NCBI GenBank assembly: GCA_964441275.1
Contig: CAYTUG010000010.1
Span: 1 to 64,000 of the forward strand
Length of the DNA stretch: 64,000 nucleotides
Source of the DNA: SZUA-584 sp964441275
GTDB lineage: Bacteria; Bacillota; Clostridia; Christensenellales; SZUA-584
Direction: 5' to 3'
The first letter of the stretch is position 1, and each line of letters begins with the position of its first letter. The notes beneath the pieces are model-generated. The model had not been told where the DNA came from. It saw nothing but the letters and a program-made list of their open reading frames with translations, and did not search any database. Shown in pieces: positions 8,521 through 18,064 of the stretch. Made by a program: the position numbers and the translations under genes.

Positions 8521-9795
8521 GTGAAATCCGTTGCTGTTAAAATTATTGTAACTGTGCTTTGTATTGTATCTGTTTTTGCAGCCACAGGATGCTGGAACAA
8601 ACAAGAACCAAAGGATTTGGCGGTAGTTCATAGCGTAATATACGATATTGACGAGAACGGACAGATTGTTATGATAGCTGAATTAATGAATCCGCAAGGC
8701 AAAAGCGGCGAGGACCGCGGGAGCGCAACCCAATTGGAAACAAAGCTTGTGGTTGAGGGAAAAGGCGATTCCGCACGGGAAGCCCTTGTCGATATTTCAA
8801 AGAGCGTTGAGAATTTCGTGTTTGGCGGGCATAATACTGTACGTTTTTTCAGCGAGAGATTTGCGAAAACCGAGATGGTTAACGTGCTTGATTTTTTTGC
8901 TCGGAGCCGTGTTGCCGATGAGACGTCCGCAATGGTTGTTATAAAAGGCGAAACGCCCTACGATATTTATTTTAGCAAATCCGGATTTTCTAATATGGTG
9001 GGCGAATTTTTTGAGGATTTGGTAGAGACTCAGAAAGAACATACTTCAAAAGCCGTTTATGTTACTACGCTTGATTTTTTTAAAGATTATCTGACAGCGG
9101 GAAAACAACCGGTTGCCGGTTTGGTGAAAACGGTTGAGGAAAAGAAGGGCAAATCTGAAAGCAATCAAAAGGAAGACGGCACGCAGGGAATGGGGGGCGT
9201 GGGGCAACAAGAAGGCGAACAGCAATCCGGTGATCAGAAACAGGAAGAAAAAATAATTGTGTACGAAGGGCTTGCCGCTTTTAAGGACGGAAAACTTTGC
9301 GGTTTTTTAGATGGGGAAGAAGCAAGGGCATACAATATACTTGTTAATGAAATAGGCAATACATTTATATCCATACGCGCGGGAGACGGCAGAACAGTAC
9401 TTAAAATTGAGCAATCGCAAGCAAATATAAAAGCTGCGCAAGAAGGCGACAGCGTTAAATTCTTCGTAAATATAGAGATGATAACCAACATAATTGAACA
9501 AAGCAGTGCGTTGGACATTACCCGGGAGGAATCGGTTTTATTTGTACAAGATTGTTTTAACCAAGTTATGCGGCAACAGATATCTGATGCAATATACAAA
9601 ATACAACATGAGCTTAAAAGCGATATTGTCGGCTTTGGCAGACAGCTGCATACACAGTTTCCGGATAAATGGAGAGAGCTAAAAAATAACTGGAACGATT
9701 ATTTTACAAGCGTTGATATCAGCGTGGCTGTGCAATCAACGGTTACCCGTTCGGGCCAAATAAAAAAACCTTTTAAAATGGGGACAGAGCGATGA
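8521..9795 (+). CDS. Spore germination lipoprotein, Ger(x)C family
   Basis: The protein of 424 residues starts at GTG 8521 immediately after the stop of the A subunit. It has a lipoprotein signal with Cys24 (VFAATGC) followed by WNKQEPKDLAVV, the typical GerAC opening. The family has three domains and forms the lipid-anchored C subunit of the germinant receptor, facing outward from the inner spore membrane. A Gln/Gly/Glu-rich, low-complexity stretch of about 40 residues (around residues 207-243) splits the middle of the protein and is not expected in the family. It may be a surface loop. The last 4 bases overlap the B subunit gene. Confidence 0.92.
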   Translation: MKSVAVKIIVTVLCIVSVFAATGCWNKQEPKDLAVVHSVIYDIDENGQIVMIAELMNPQGKSGEDRGSATQLETKLVVEGKGDSAREALVDISKSVENFVFGGHNTVRFFSERFAKTEMVNVLDFFARSRVADETSAMVVIKGETPYDIYFSKSGFSNMVGEFFEDLVETQKEHTSKAVYVTTLDFFKDYLTAGKQPVAGLVKTVEEKKGKSESNQKEDGTQGMGGVGQQEGEQQSGDQKQEEKIIVYEGLAAFKDGKLCGFLDGEEARAYNILVNEIGNTFISIRAGDGRTVLKIEQSQANIKAAQEGDSVKFFVNIEMITNIIEQSSALDITREESVLFVQDCFNQVMRQQISDAIYKIQHELKSDIVGFGRQLHTQFPDKWRELKNNWNDYFTSVDISVAVQSTVTRSGQIKKPFKMGTER

Positions 9796-10940
9796 ATGTA
9801 AAACCCAAAATTACTTCAATGCAGCTTTTGCTTTTGGCGGTAGGCAGCGCATTAGTATTTCCGTACACATTTTTACCTATAGTTAACAGCCCCCCCGCCA
9901 ATCAAGACGCTTGGATTGTGCTTGTTATTTCTTACGTGTATGTATTTTTATTAAACCTTCCCGCTTTGATATTGATGAACAAGTTCAGGGGGGTTAACAT
10001 GATTCAGTCTACCGAAATAGTATTAGGCAAACTATTGGCTAAAATAATAATTGTCCCGATTGTTATATTTACAATATTTTGTTACGTTGCGTGTTCTCTG
10101 ATAACGTTATGCTTTATGGACTTGTACGTCTTGCCGGATGTGCCTATGTGGGCGGTGATGCTGTTTATGGTTATACCCACATTATATGCGGCGTACAAAG
10201 GAATAGGAACGATGGCAAGGGTGAGCAATTTTATTGTGCCTTTTGCGCTGGCAACAGTAGTAGTGTTTTTTTTACTTGGTTTGAAGGACATGGATTTGCA
10301 TAATCTTGAGCCGGTTTTAGCCGATTCAAATTTTATTGAAATTAATTTAGGCGCTTTTCTTACTGCGGCGCGTTATTCTGAAATTATAATTTTATGGGTA
10401 TTTTCATATTATCTTGTTAAGAATGCGAGCATAAACAAAGTATACGCAAAAGCGCTGACGACATTCGGAATTGTATTTATGCTTATCGTGATATCGGTAA
10501 TAACCGTGCTTGGCGTAGAATATGCCAAACTTGCATGGAGCCCGTACTATATCTTTACTCGTCAGCTAAAGGCGTTTGATTTTATCCAGCGGATGCATTC
10601 TTTTAATATACTTGCGTGGTTTCCCGTTACGCTTTTGAAGCTAACAATTTACATGTACATAGGCAGCGAACTGTTAGCGGGTATTTTTAAGGCAAAATCG
10701 CATAAACCTTTCATATTTCCCATAGCTGTAATAGGTTATGTTTTTGCGGTAATTCCTCAGATTAACAGGTCAATTGTAATAGACGCTATCCGCTCAGATG
10801 AGGTGTTCCCGTTTTTTATCATACCCGTGATTTTTATTATTCCGGTAATCATTTTAGCGGTATATTTGTTTAGAAAGAAAAAAGTGGATGCGGCGTTAAA
10901 AGAAGTTCTTGCCGCTAAGGCGCATGAAGATAATGAATAG
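9792..10940 (+). CDS. Spore germination permease, GerAB family
   Basis: The 382-residue, very hydrophobic protein has about ten predicted membrane helices, the size and pattern of the amino acid/polyamine/organocation superfamily germinant-binding B subunit. It starts with KITSMQLLLLAVGSALVF, like other GerAB members. ATG 9792 overlaps the TGA of the C subunit, so all three subunits are translated together in the order A-C-B. The B subunit decides which germinant is sensed, but the ligand cannot be read from the sequence. Confidence 0.92.
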   Translation: MNVKPKITSMQLLLLAVGSALVFPYTFLPIVNSPPANQDAWIVLVISYVYVFLLNLPALILMNKFRGVNMIQSTEIVLGKLLAKIIIVPIVIFTIFCYVACSLITLCFMDLYVLPDVPMWAVMLFMVIPTLYAAYKGIGTMARVSNFIVPFALATVVVFFLLGLKDMDLHNLEPVLADSNFIEINLGAFLTAARYSEIIILWVFSYYLVKNASINKVYAKALTTFGIVFMLIVISVITVLGVEYAKLAWSPYYIFTRQLKAFDFIQRMHSFNILAWFPVTLLKLTIYMYIGSELLAGIFKAKSHKPFIFPIAVIGYVFAVIPQINRSIVIDAIRSDEVFPFFIIPVIFIIPVIILAVYLFRKKKVDAALKEVLAAKAHEDNE

Positions 10941-11052
10941 ATAAAAAGCATTAATGTTTTGCGATTTGATTTAACAGTTGTTTGACAGGTATATTATAAG
11001 CCGTTTTGAGAAAATATATAATTTATCAAAGTTAATCAGGGAGGCCAAACAA

Positions 11053-11322
11053 ATGGGAATAATATCGTGGATAATATTAGGAGGGCTTGCCGGATGGGTT
11101 GCAAGCATGATAACAAGAAACAACCCGTCGATGGGCGCGTTTGCTAATGTTTTGGTGGGCATAATAGGGGCGTTTATTGGAGGCCTTGTAATGAACCTTA
11201 TAGGAGCTAAGGCGGACATTACCGGGTTTAATGTTGAAAGCTTTTTAGTTGCGCTGCTTGGTTCAGTAATCTTTTTAGCATTAATTAATCTGATTCGCAA
11301 GGGAAGCGTGCAGGCAAAGTAA
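11053..11322 (+). CDS. GlsB/YeaQ/YmgE-type small membrane protein
   Basis: An 89-residue protein with three hydrophobic, glycine-rich segments (IISWIILGGLAGWVAS, FANVLVGIIGAFIGGLV, FLVALLGSVIFLALINLI), the form of the transglycosylase-associated/GlsB stress-response membrane family. The reading frame is open from 10978, but ATG 11053 is preceded by GGGAGG at 11039-11044 and matches the family start MGIISWII. The molecular function of the family is not settled. It stands alone downstream of the germination operon. Confidence 0.85.
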   Translation: MGIISWIILGGLAGWVASMITRNNPSMGAFANVLVGIIGAFIGGLVMNLIGAKADITGFNVESFLVALLGSVIFLALINLIRKGSVQAK

Positions 11323-11443
11323 AAAGCAGCTTGCATTTATGCCGTGCAAAAATGGGATTTGTTTTTTGTGACTGACGGTTTTGTAAACTGGGAGCCTTCA
11401 AGATTTCGCATCGCTTAAAACGCGGGCATGATTTTTCGCCGTG

Positions 11444-12643
11444 CTATTTTGCATGGCTTTTCCAGATTCCGCGGCAAATAAATGCCGTTATTACCGAGCT
11501 GACAACCGCTGCGCTAAAAACAATCAACACTATTTCGGACAGCGTTATTGGCGGGGTGTCAAGAGCCTTAGCACGCAGCAATGCGGCCGAGATCGTATCT
11601 TCCAAATCTGCCGCAAAATCGGACGGCGCAGCATTTTCCGTATCGGTAATCAATTGCGAAGAAAGAAAGTAGCTTGAACAATGCTCTATGTTGAAAGAAG
11701 CATATCCGTTTTCATCCACAGCCGTTTTATCCTTCATTTCTATTAATCCGGCCGGCTTAACGTAATGATAAAGGTACAGCACATCCCCGAAGTCATGCTT
11801 GCTTGTGCGAAAGCTTATTGTTATGCCAAAGGGAAGAGCGCCGCAGTGTGAGAAGTGGATTTGATAATCGTCTAAATTGTTTGACGCATCTGAAATCAAA
11901 GCCAACTTAGACACAGATGCGGACAGGTCCAATTGCGGAAAATTTTCCGGAATATCTATTATGCTGTTTCCGTCAACTGTGCAAATATAGTCTCCAAAAT
12001 CTATATTTAGGATTGCCCCTTTTTGTTTTAATTCCAATAGGTCATCCTTAGACAGATACGATAGCTGTTCGGCGCAAAGATTTATAACGCCGCCGGCGGC
12101 AACAGATTCAAGCCCGCCCGGCAAACTTTCCGTGTTAGATGATTGAGGGGAATCTATTGAGTCTAAGGAGGTTTGAGAAGCTTTTTTCGCTTTGGCGCTT
12201 TTGCTTTGTTTTGAATCAGACTTCTTTGCCACGGTTGCGATTAGCTCTTTTTTAATAGTGCCGGATTTAGGGTTGTACTCTTCGTCAACTTCCTGATAAG
12301 TGATTTTGACAGTTATTTTGCCGGTTTGACCCGGCTGGGCGTCGCTTTTCACCCGTACCTTAACTGTTTTTGAATAAGTTGCGCTGTTGCAGCTGCCGCT
12401 TATTGCGAGTTCGATTATTTCTCCGCCCGAACAGATTTCAAATACTCCGTCTGCAGTTACTTTCGCGTTGCCTTCTATACAGGATGAAAAAGATACGGTG
12501 TAGTTGTATGAATAAGTTTCGCCCGCGAAAACTTCGGAAGCACCTTTTATTTTAGCAGTTGCGCCCGCTAAAGCAGGCGTAACGCAAAACAAGAAGACAA
12601 TAATGACGACAAGCGTCAATACCCCTAAAAAACGCTTAACCAT
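11444..12643 (-). CDS. Secreted, C-terminally membrane-anchored surface protein of unknown function
   Basis: The 399-residue protein has a signal peptide (about 1-27, ending in TPALA), a beta-rich domain (about 28-137), a Ser/Lys linker (about 140-178), a second globular part (about 180-345) and one membrane helix near the C-terminus (LSEIVLIVFSAAVVSSVITAF) followed by a basic tail. It would be held on the outer face of the membrane. I do not recognise the family. The first domain could be an immunoglobulin-like or cohesin-like sandwich. That idea comes mainly from the neighbour, which is read before it on the same strand and carries a dockerin. The two genes are 233 bases apart. Confidence 0.8.
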   Translation of the reverse strand: MVKRFLGVLTLVVIIVFLFCVTPALAGATAKIKGASEVFAGETYSYNYTVSFSSCIEGNAKVTADGVFEICSGGEIIELAISGSCNSATYSKTVKVRVKSDAQPGQTGKITVKITYQEVDEEYNPKSGTIKKELIATVAKKSDSKQSKSAKAKKASQTSLDSIDSPQSSNTESLPGGLESVAAGGVINLCAEQLSYLSKDDLLELKQKGAILNIDFGDYICTVDGNSIIDIPENFPQLDLSASVSKLALISDASNNLDDYQIHFSHCGALPFGITISFRTSKHDFGDVLYLYHYVKPAGLIEMKDKTAVDENGYASFNIEHCSSYFLSSQLITDTENAAPSDFAADLEDTISAALLRAKALDTPPITLSEIVLIVFSAAVVSSVITAFICRGIWKSHAK

Positions 12644-12876
12644 TATATTAACCCCTATTTAATTATTATTGAGTCTCAAAGTGGTTTTAGAGAACATTGG
12701 CTGCGACTGAAATCTGTTAACAAACTGCTGGTGATTAGCGTATTTTTATATTGGTGCGTATTCCGTATAGAGTGACAAGACGGCGGCAACCAATATAAAT
12801 TAAGAAATAGCGTTTTACAAACTGTTAAATTTATTTTTACATGACAACAAACATTTGTCAACAATAATATTGTGTT

Positions 12877-14775
12877 TTAATCCAATTTAACGTAAGAGGA
12901 GCTGATATACGCGGCAGCTCCGCCGTAGTTGATTTTATGCCAACCCGATGCCGCATTTTTTTGGGTAACCTGTATACGCGCGCCGTCGGGTAATGCGCCA
13001 ATAATATTTGAATCGCTCGATGAGCTTGCGCTGCTTCTGATATTAACCAGCCTTGAGCCGTACACTGCAGCGTTGGTAGGGACATAGGGCGCGCCATTGA
13101 TAATATTCCTAAGATTAAGTATATGAAGCCGGACCATTGTGTAATCGGTAATGTCAATTACCCCGTCTTGATTGACGTCTGCCTTGGCAAGATCGTCTCC
13201 TTTTAACATTTTCAACTCAAGAATATGAAGCCGGATAGCTGTGTAATCGCTGATGTCAATTACCCCGTCGTTGTTTGCATCGCCGAGCATTATGTCGCTT
13301 TCGAAAAAGGGCGTCAGCTTCGGGGGAGCGATTGTAGGCTCATTAGCGATGTGCGTTCCCTCAAAATAGAACAGCAAGATATCTTCAAAGTTTTGCCCGC
13401 CGCCGCCTTTGTCCACCGATTTTGCCCGCTGTTGTGCGCCTCGTTGGCTCAGGCCGATTCCATGACCGTAACGCCTGCGGTATAACCGAAATTCCGTATC
13501 GGTTTCTTCTGCTGTAAGTATGCGCAGATTAGTTGACGAGAAAACACAGTATTCTCCGCCCGCATTTTGCAGTTCGTGCATATTAATATCGAAATTAACA
13601 GTGTCTGGCGCCGGCGTTTCGTTGCGGTTATCGAGAAACCTCATTGTAATATTAGCCATCTTAAAGTCGGGACATAAATTTTGGCCGCTGTAATCATTGC
13701 ACACCCCGTGCTGCCCGTCATAAGTGTGCGTTGTAAAGCTGTCAAAACCAAGTATATCGATTTTATTCAAATCTTTTGCGGAGATTTTGGGGAACGCTGA
13801 GGTTTTTAGCAATTTTTCAATTTTTGCGCGCCTATCCGCAGCATCGGCAGGCACTGTCATTTTGCCGTAATTGCCGCTTGAATATTGTATCTTAGCGTCT
13901 GCCGTAATTGTTTTGGGAAATACTATTAAGTTTTGCAGGCTTGACGGATTAATAATATCAAACTCGTCGTATTTAATTATGTGGTACGGCTTTAAAGGCG
14001 CGGTTGCAGTCCACGAATGTTGGGGAATATCAGTCCACCCGCCGTTGGATGCGGCATAATAACCCTCTACGTATTCAATTTTTGTGCTGCCCGATTTTTC
14101 GTATTCGCATTTTAAAACCATACCTTTGGTTTCATCAACAGCCATATTGGCATTTTTGTACGATGGGGTGTAGCCTTTGAATACCTGATGAGACGATGTG
14201 TCGTTTATATCGTACAATGCGGACGCCGATGCGGTTGAAATTTTGTTTACCGCATATGTGCGCGCACATATTGCCTGCGCCTTCAACGCTTCCAGCGGAA
14301 AACTATCGGACATTTCGTGCGGCACCACGCCATAGAGATATTCTTCGGTATACAGGTGGTTGATAAGGACGATTTTATTGCTGTCACAGCGGATTTGAAA
14401 ATCGCCAAGGTAAGCGCACCAGCCGTTGCGCGAATTGTTGTGCCAGATAAAATTGTTAAGGCCTTCGGTTGCAACGTGCCGGACAAGCATAATGTTCGCC
14501 GCTGAAACTATTGCGGTTGTCTCTTTGGCTCGATATAGTGAAACCTTGGAATTTTTTATTTTTGCAGTGTATAAATCGCGCGCGAGGGGTATGCCGTTTA
14601 TGCTGTAGTTGCCGTCAACATAAAACTTAATCTGGGTGCAGCCGGAAGGCACGGATAACAACACGCGGATTTTAGCAAAATCCTTGCTGCCCGCATACGA
14701 AGGCGAAGACGCTGCAAAAAATGCGGTAAAAACTATTAATATAGATAGCGAAAAAACGGCAATTCTTCTTTTCAC
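12877..14775 (-). CDS. Secreted SpoIID-domain protein with dockerin and SH3 domains
   Basis: The 632-residue protein starts at GTG behind TAAGGAG. A signal peptide (1-28) is followed by a SpoIID/LytB domain (about 125-475) with the conserved LYGVVPHEMSDSFPLEALK (Glu154), AQAICARTYA and GHGIGLSQRGAQ (438-448) blocks. A type I dockerin follows, with two 22-residue calcium loops (DANNDGVIDISDY at 499-511 and DVNQDGVIDITDY at 533-545), then a C-terminal bacterial SH3 domain (about 574-632, VNIRSSAS to AAYISSSYVKLD). SpoIID cuts glycan strands lacking stem peptides during engulfment. This copy is a surface paralogue, since canonical SpoIID has no dockerin. The dockerin should dock to a cohesin, possibly on the next gene's product. 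Confidence 0.92.
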   Translation of the reverse strand: MKRRIAVFSLSILIVFTAFFAASSPSYAGSKDFAKIRVLLSVPSGCTQIKFYVDGNYSINGIPLARDLYTAKIKNSKVSLYRAKETTAIVSAANIMLVRHVATEGLNNFIWHNNSRNGWCAYLGDFQIRCDSNKIVLINHLYTEEYLYGVVPHEMSDSFPLEALKAQAICARTYAVNKISTASASALYDINDTSSHQVFKGYTPSYKNANMAVDETKGMVLKCEYEKSGSTKIEYVEGYYAASNGGWTDIPQHSWTATAPLKPYHIIKYDEFDIINPSSLQNLIVFPKTITADAKIQYSSGNYGKMTVPADAADRRAKIEKLLKTSAFPKISAKDLNKIDILGFDSFTTHTYDGQHGVCNDYSGQNLCPDFKMANITMRFLDNRNETPAPDTVNFDINMHELQNAGGEYCVFSSTNLRILTAEETDTEFRLYRRRYGHGIGLSQRGAQQRAKSVDKGGGGQNFEDILLFYFEGTHIANEPTIAPPKLTPFFESDIMLGDANNDGVIDISDYTAIRLHILELKMLKGDDLAKADVNQDGVIDITDYTMVRLHILNLRNIINGAPYVPTNAAVYGSRLVNIRSSASSSSDSNIIGALPDGARIQVTQKNAASGWHKINYGGAAAYISSSYVKLD

Positions 14776-14839
14776 TGCGGCTCCTTAGTGTACGGTTGCA
14801 TTTTGTAATAAGAAAGTAATAATATCTTTAGTAACATAT

Positions 14840-14868
14840 ATCATATATCACACAAAAAGTATAGACAA
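14840..14868 (-). promoter_or_regulatory. Promoter of the SpoIID-dockerin operon
   Basis: On the minus strand TTGTCT (14868-14863) and TATGAT (14845-14840) are 17 bases apart, about 65 bases upstream of the GTG start. Confidence 0.55.
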
Positions 14869-14975
14869 AAACGGAAAAATGAAAATATCCGAAGATATTG
14901 TTAGCTTATGCGCCGTGCAAACGTATTCTGATAAAACGGGCGGTATTGCAACACTTAATATGTTAATGATAAAAG

Positions 14976-15004
14976 CTGACAACATAATTTTTAGGTGATA
15001 TACT
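14976..15004 (+). promoter_or_regulatory. Promoter of panE
   Basis: CTGACA (14976-14981) and TATACT (14999-15004) are separated by 17 bases, 30 bases before the panE start. Confidence 0.55.
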
Positions 15005-15034
15005 TTAACAAAAGGCTGTGTTTGGGAGAAAGAT

Positions 15035-16057
15035 ATGAAAAACAAACTTACGGTTGCGGTTTTGGGTGCGGGGGCGATTGGAGGCATAACGGCGGCTTAT
15101 TTAAAACGTGCAGGCTACGACGTAACGTTAGTGTGCAAGCACGAACAAAAAGCAGAGCAAATAAAAACTAAGGGTTTGCACATTGTCGGAGTGCGCGGAG
15201 AGCATTACGTAAAAATGAATGCCGTAGCGAAAGCGGAACAGCTGTCCGGCAAAAAGGATTTGGTGCTTATCGTTACCAAGGCATATGACATGCCGGACGC
15301 TGCAAACAGTATAATGGGCTTTCTAAAAGAAGACAGCCTTGTTGTTTCCATGCAAAATGGCATTTGTGTTGAAGCGCTTGCCGATATTGTAGGGGATAAC
15401 CGCGCGGTTGGGTGCGTTGTGGGCTGGGGCTCAACAATGCTTGAGGACGGTACGCTGAACATGACGTCCGAAGGCGATTTTGTTATAGGCGGATTTCTGC
15501 CAAACTTGGATGTCAGCGCGATAAAACAAGCATTAGACAACGTTGTGCCTGTGCGCATTTCAGATAACATTATAGCGGATCTTTATTCCAAAATGATAGT
15601 TAACGCTTGCATTACTTCCCTCGGCGTTTTGAGCGGGTTAAATCTTGGCAAAATACTAAAAAAAAGAGCGGCGCGCAATATTTTTATATCTATTATCCGC
15701 GAGGCTGTGCAGGTTGCTGATGCGATGGGGCTTAGAATAAAACCATTTGGGGGAAAGCTTGATTATTATAAACTAACCAGAGGAAGCGGCAGTCTTGCCG
15801 GTATTAAAAGGCATGCGCTGATAAGAATTATCGGCTTTAAATACAGGAGGTTAAAATCGTCAAGCCTGCAGGCGTTAGAACGCGGCAAGCCCACGGAAGT
15901 GGATTATTTCAACGGATACATTGCCGCTAAGGGCGAGCAATACGGAATTAGCACCCCCGTGAATGCCCGCATTGTGCAGATGATTAAAGAGATAGAAAAC
16001 AAAAAGCGCGCTATAGGCGTAAGCAATATATTTGACGGAGAACTTTTGCGTAGATAA
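15035..16057 (+). CDS. panE: 2-dehydropantoate 2-reductase (ketopantoate reductase)
   Basis: A 340-residue NADPH enzyme. The N-terminal Rossmann motif is plain (VAVLGAGAIGGITAAYLKRA), and the ketopantoate reductase markers LVVSMQNGI, KMIVNACITSLGVLSG and the C-terminal GKPTEVDYFNGYI follow in order. It reduces ketopantoate to pantoate in pantothenate and CoA synthesis. It stands alone with its own promoter, and no other pan genes are nearby. Some relatives in this family reduce other 2-keto acids, so the substrate is likely but not certain. It is a little longer than the usual 300-310 residues. Confidence 0.88.
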   Translation: MKNKLTVAVLGAGAIGGITAAYLKRAGYDVTLVCKHEQKAEQIKTKGLHIVGVRGEHYVKMNAVAKAEQLSGKKDLVLIVTKAYDMPDAANSIMGFLKEDSLVVSMQNGICVEALADIVGDNRAVGCVVGWGSTMLEDGTLNMTSEGDFVIGGFLPNLDVSAIKQALDNVVPVRISDNIIADLYSKMIVNACITSLGVLSGLNLGKILKKRAARNIFISIIREAVQVADAMGLRIKPFGGKLDYYKLTRGSGSLAGIKRHALIRIIGFKYRRLKSSSLQALERGKPTEVDYFNGYIAAKGEQYGISTPVNARIVQMIKEIENKKRAIGVSNIFDGELLRR

Positions 16058-16204
16058 AACCTGTTGCAATGTCACCGGCGAATACCGGCGCAAATCATAG
16101 CTCATTTTTATAGCTTTTAGACGTTACAACAGTTATATTGCGGCAAGTAAACTTTGAGCGATTATGAGTGCGGCTTTATTTGACAATAACCATAATAAAT
16201 GAAT

Positions 16205-16228
16205 GGGCGTAAAGAAACGCCTATTTTT
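16205..16228 (+). terminator. Short terminator-like hairpin between panE and the phage cassette
   Basis: GGCGT (16206-16210) pairs with ACGCC (16217-16221), followed by TATTTTT. The stem is only 5 bp. It could end panE transcription or act as a leader hairpin of the cassette. A TTGACA box sits at 16180-16185, but no matching -10 box is evident. Confidence 0.4.
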
Positions 16229-16250
16229 GTTGTCGAAGGAGGAAATTATA

Positions 16251-16451
16251 ATGCTTATAAATATTGTAACCGCATCGGTTACGTTTGCCGGCACCTGCGC
16301 GCTTTGTATTGCGTGTTACTTAAAAGGAAAAAAAGCCGGCAAAAAAATTGCCGGCACAACAACAGCCGTACAAGAACAGCAAGAGCAAAACGCGTTGATG
16401 AAAAAATATGAGACCATAATAGGTTATGACCCTTACGGTGAAAACATATGA
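16251..16451 (+). CDS. Small membrane protein, first gene of the phage cassette
   Basis: A 66-residue protein with one N-terminal membrane helix (INIVTASVTFAGTCALCIACYL), a Lys-rich turn (KGKKAGKKI) and a soluble tail. AAGGAGG at about 16236-16242 fixes ATG 16251. The last 4 bases overlap the portal gene, so it belongs to that operon. No function is recognisable. Confidence 0.65.
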   Translation: MLINIVTASVTFAGTCALCIACYLKGKKAGKKIAGTTTAVQEQQEQNALMKKYETIIGYDPYGENI

Positions 16452-17968
16452 GCATCACTTTGGCGTGGAAGGAATACGAGCAAGGGGTTGATTATAAAAC
16501 GCGTATTGGCCTTTACCGTACCGTAGATTTAAACGAGCGTTTCTATGCCGGGGACCAGTGGGCGGGCATACCGCACGAGGGGTTGCCAACTCCCGTGGTA
16601 AATTTCATCCGATATGCTTCGGCATGGAAAATTGCCGCGGTAACCGACAGGCGCCTTTGTTTAAAATTTATGGCGGAGGGCGTCAACGATGGAAGCGATA
16701 TTGGCGTGTACGCGAGGCAGATATCGGCTCACTGCGATCTTTTATGGGAACGGCTTAAAATGGACTATTTAACGAAAGAAGGGCTAAAACAGGCCGCGAT
16801 AACCGGCGATTACGTGCAGTATTTTTATTGGGATTCATCGCTTGATACCGGTCAGGCGCTTTCCGGAGATATTGCAACCCAACTTATTGACAACGTTAAC
16901 TATTATCCGGGCAATCCTAACAGCGATGACGTGCAAAATCAACCTTATATAATTTTGTCATTTAGGGAACTGCTCTCAAAAACACGAAAGGAGGCGCGTG
17001 ATAACGGGTGCGGCAGCTCAAACGAGATAACCGCAGATGAAAATAACGAATACGCCTCGGGAGATTGCGGAAAAATCGAGCTTGACGACAGCGGCAAATG
17101 CAATGTGCTGCTTAAGATGTACAAAAAAGACGGTAATGTGTGGTGTGAAAAATGCGTTAAAAACGCAATGGTGCAGCCGCCAAAAAACACTATGCTTACG
17201 AGATATCCAATTGCCGTTATGAACTGGGACACGCGGAAAAACTCATGCCACGGGGTGGCGGAAGTTACGGGGCTTATCCCCAATCAGGTGTTTATTAACA
17301 AGATACTTGCGTTGTCGCAGCTTAACCAGATGCAGCTTAGCTTTCCTAAAGTGGTGTATGACCGCACGAGAATACGCGAGTGGAGCAACAAAGTTGCGGG
17401 GGCAATTGCGGTAAACGGGGATATAAGCGGAGCGGCGCAATATCTTTCCCCTCCCGGGATGTCGTATGACGCATGGAAGGGTTTAAACTCGACATTAGAA
17501 ACCACTATGAGGATGATGGGCGCAAACGAAGTTACGCTTGGAAACATAAAAAACCCGGACAACACATCGGCTTTTATTGCGACAAGGGATGCCGCTCTTG
17601 TGCCTTTGCAATCCCAGCAAGAGAGGTTTTATGCTTTCGTTGAAGATATCGGTTTGATATGGCTTGACTTTATTAAGCAGTATTACCGGGCGGGGCGCAT
17701 GATACCCGTTGAGCAAGACGGCGACCGGGTTTTCGTGCCGCTGCCCGATAACGTTTTGCAACAATATTCTATGCGGCTTAAAGTGGACGTTGGGCCTTCT
17801 TCTATGTGGAGCGAGGTTCAAGTTATAAAAACATTAGATAATCTCTTAAAGGGCGGACAGATAAGCTTGAGGCAATACCTTGAACGCATGCCGGAGGGGT
17901 ATATACCGCTTAAGGAAGAGTTAATAACGCAAATCAGCCAAAATGAACTACAGCCGGATGAAATGTAA
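16448..17968 (+). CDS. Phage portal-like protein
   Basis: The 506-residue protein looks like a podovirus/siphovirus portal. An N-terminal segment has the FYAGDQWAG and TPVVNFIRY motifs seen in such proteins, there is a long alpha/beta middle, and a C-terminal helical region (about 355-420) with TSAFIATRDAALVPLQSQQERFY is typical of portal stems. The portal is the ring at a capsid vertex through which DNA is packed. The order portal, scaffold, coat downstream supports the call. No terminase gene precedes it: upstream are only a 66-codon gene and panE. Confidence 0.8.
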   Translation: MSITLAWKEYEQGVDYKTRIGLYRTVDLNERFYAGDQWAGIPHEGLPTPVVNFIRYASAWKIAAVTDRRLCLKFMAEGVNDGSDIGVYARQISAHCDLLWERLKMDYLTKEGLKQAAITGDYVQYFYWDSSLDTGQALSGDIATQLIDNVNYYPGNPNSDDVQNQPYIILSFRELLSKTRKEARDNGCGSSNEITADENNEYASGDCGKIELDDSGKCNVLLKMYKKDGNVWCEKCVKNAMVQPPKNTMLTRYPIAVMNWDTRKNSCHGVAEVTGLIPNQVFINKILALSQLNQMQLSFPKVVYDRTRIREWSNKVAGAIAVNGDISGAAQYLSPPGMSYDAWKGLNSTLETTMRMMGANEVTLGNIKNPDNTSAFIATRDAALVPLQSQQERFYAFVEDIGLIWLDFIKQYYRAGRMIPVEQDGDRVFVPLPDNVLQQYSMRLKVDVGPSSMWSEVQVIKTLDNLLKGGQISLRQYLERMPEGYIPLKEELITQISQNELQPDEM

Positions 17969-18064
17969 TTATATTTCGTTCAGTTATCAAAATAGTATAA
18001 ACTCTAAATGCATTTTTCGCATAATATAAGACAGGGTTGCTGCCTTACCAAAATAGGAAAGTAG

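Noticed and set aside
12846..12865. TGACAA/TTGTCA inverted repeat next to the SpoIID-dockerin stop codon
   Set aside because: It could be a weak terminator, but it lacks a real T-run on the minus strand, so no call was made.
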